A stretch of 64,000 nucleotides of DNA from Glandiceps talaboti (taxonomy: Eukaryota; Hemichordata; Enteropneusta; Spengelidae), in assembly GCF_964340395.1 (NCBI RefSeq), contig NC_135570.1:13272822-13336821 (forward strand). Reading direction: 5' to 3'. Below are positions 61,916-64,000 of this stretch, piece after piece. The notes beneath the pieces were generated by a model. It was not told the origin of the DNA and searched no databases. It saw only the letters and a list, made by a program, of their open reading frames with translations. The position numbers and the translations under genes are program-made. How positions within the stretch are numbered: position 1 is the stretch's first letter; each line of letters starts with the position of its first letter.

Positions 61916-64000
61916 ATTTGGTGAAATCTCCTATCTTGATCTTTTTTATGACGTCTATTTGCATCACTTAACCTGATTACTGGCTCCGATGTGGACTTAA
62001 ATAATACGACCACTACAATAGAAACGATCTGATAGACACAACGCCTAACAGATGGTAATATGTTGAACTCTCGGAAAATCCTTCATCGAATGACAAGATT
62101 CGAGGAAGGTGACTTTTTTTTCATGCCTGGCGACATTTTTTGCATCAGGTAAACAGAGATATACAGCTCGAGTCCGCAACGAAGTATATATGAGATGTAA
62201 TTTATGAAACACGTGGAAAAATCGTCCATTTGAAAGAACAAGTTTGAGGAAGGTAAATTCTGCAACGGCTTCACACAGGCACTGCCGATTATTTGGTCCA
62301 ATTAAAGAGTAAACAATGAAAAAAAGAAAAAAAAAGAAGAAGAAACGCGACTCCTCAAATCCGGATGTTGGGGATTCACCCTACTGAGGGAATGATGTAT
62401 GAGGTATAGCGTATATAGCAATACTCTGAAGTTGTTCTATTTGAATTTCAACAGTTCCCAAGGATTGTTCATTAGTGAAGATGTAAGTCGTATGACTTTC
62501 CAAGGTTCCTCATTCACTTGCTCTAATTCGCTTAATATAACTACAAAGGAAACATTCTTGCTGTACTGATTACGAAACTTGCCAATTTTCCAACTCGTGG
62601 TAACCTAGGTGATGCAAATTGCGCTGAAACTACGCCATTTTGTCAATTGCAGTAGGTAATCCACGAAAAAAAAGCTATAAGCCTTTACTCTATTACACTG
62701 TGACGTCAGAACACAAGGTCCTTCACGAAAAAAATCCGAAACCCTTTCATGTCATGTCGTCAAAACATCTTCCTCACCAGGAACCTTTTCATCTTATCAC
62801 CGAATTAACAATATATGATTATTGACTCATAAAGAACACCCACAGATACACACATTGTAATCCTTTCGAGCGAAAATGGACTCTGGAAAGCGTTTTGTTA
62901 GAACAGATATAGTGACGGGAGAAAATGTGAGATGTCCGTCCTCAGTAAGCTTTGCCTAAGCCTATCAAGCAGAAACGGAGGCGTGTATTGTGTGTTTTGT
63001 AGTCTTTACTTTGGAGTACATCAACACAAAAGGCGAACGAGGGTATTTACCAAAACAGTATGATTAAGCCCCACTGAAGCGAATCCACAGATTGTCTTTC
63101 TCCTTTGACTCTCAAGAACAATTATTGAAAACAATGTTTTCAACTAAATTAAAGCGGTGGAAGTACTCGCCGTTGTGGCTATAATTAAAGTCAATTCAAC
63201 TCCTTTCAAAATGGTCATTAAGTATCATTTCGTCATGCCTGGACGAAAAGACACCTGACTAAGGTTGCATTCAGGATGAACAAAACGCGTATCTTTAAAA
63301 TCCCAATAATTGGCCTAAGTGCACTCTTCCCCAAAACATTACTTTTTTTGCCGCACGACTAACAATCCAACCGTTCCTCGTAAAATGGTTATATTTAAAA
63401 GATTCTGCGTCTTCGAAAGAAGTTAGGGCGCAGACGACAAGTTTTGTCATAAAAGCCCGCCTTTGGACATAATACAGTTCTGGCGACGAACGGTCTGCTT
63501 CATGTTGAGTGATTAGAAAGAAATGGAATGGCAAGACAGAGTGCATTAAACAGCTTTTCATGACGAATGTTTCCCTTTCTGTGTCACCATTTTCAAAAAG
63601 AAACCACAACAGCGAGAGCTTCGTCTCGTTCTCACTGGGACACCGACGTCAGTAATGAGACAGGCCTCTGTTTCCTGCCTGTTGTTCTACACTGCACTGA
63701 GAGAACGTGAAACATTCCCCATCTGCAAATTCACGTCCCATGTTTTTTTTGGACCATAAATATTAGTGAATCCCCACCGTTGAAACATAAACGAACACTG
63801 CGCGAGAAAACCTTCTGCCTATGGCAACTACATGGTAGGCAAAAATACACTTACACTGCATGGTTCTGGAATCGGAATCAGAACGATAAAAAAGTACGTT
63901 GGAGAAGGTACCACAATGTATAGAAATTTATTGAATTGATTTATATACAGATACAACGATCTGTATACATAGACTTTGCTATTGGAAAGATGAGTAACCG

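Larger units (their letters stand above)
55854..64000 (+). other. Probable intron 1 of the BMP-like gene
   Basis: No continuation of the prodomain was found in the last 8 kb. Open frames at 57237-57638 and 63295-63609 (minus) resemble nothing known. The interval holds two related hairpin elements, a long ATAC array, a CT array and a three-copy repeat. Confidence 0.45.

Noticed and set aside
63295-63609. 104-codon minus-strand open frame near the right edge
   Set aside because: The translation looks random in composition and matches no family I know.

Overview
This is an AT-rich, intron-rich animal nuclear genome segment. Genes are split into many short exons with canonical GT/AG borders, separated by kilobases of non-coding DNA full of tetranucleotide microsatellites and small hairpin-type transposable elements. 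The gene content (a cilium protein, a divergent coiled-coil protein, a membrane gamma-glutamyltransferase, the first exon of an anthrax-toxin-receptor-like vWA protein and the first exon of a TGF-beta-type prodomain) suggests a bilaterian, probably a marine invertebrate deuterostome such as a hemichordate or cephalochordate. The species cannot be fixed from the window.

Layout. 1-1583: first coding exon (minus strand) of an ANTXR-like gene that runs off the left edge. 1584-6072: intergenic, with small inverted-repeat elements. 6073-15546 (minus): complete 13-exon gamma-glutamyltransferase gene, 604 codons, one open frame across all junctions. 15547-20366: AT-rich intergenic DNA with a TTAA-flanked element. 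20367-36086 (minus): complete 13-exon gene for a 567-residue coiled-coil protein of unknown name, with a 6.8-kb first intron. 36087-37073: divergent promoter region with RFX/X-box-like motifs. 37074-40711 (plus): complete 5-exon CFAP299 (C4orf22) gene, 234 codons. 40712-55570: about 15 kb with no recognisable gene, rich in repeats. 55571-55853 (plus): first coding exon of a secreted protein whose ending resembles a BMP/TGF-beta prodomain. 55854-64000: probably its first intron.

The main result is the gene order. From memory, human 4q21 carries ANTXR2 (minus), CFAP299 (plus) and BMP3 (plus) in this order and orientation, and other ANTXR paralogues also sit near BMP-type genes (ANTXRL near GDF10/GDF2, ANTXR1 near BMP10). 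The window therefore looks like an ancient ANTXR-CFAP299-BMP3 linkage block. Here it also holds a GGT gene and a coiled-coil gene that shares a divergent promoter with CFAP299. Other notable points are a tandemly copied half-exon that could give a frame-preserving cassette exon, an Glu/Gln-to-Val change at a substrate-binding position of the GGT, and several families of short non-autonomous transposons.
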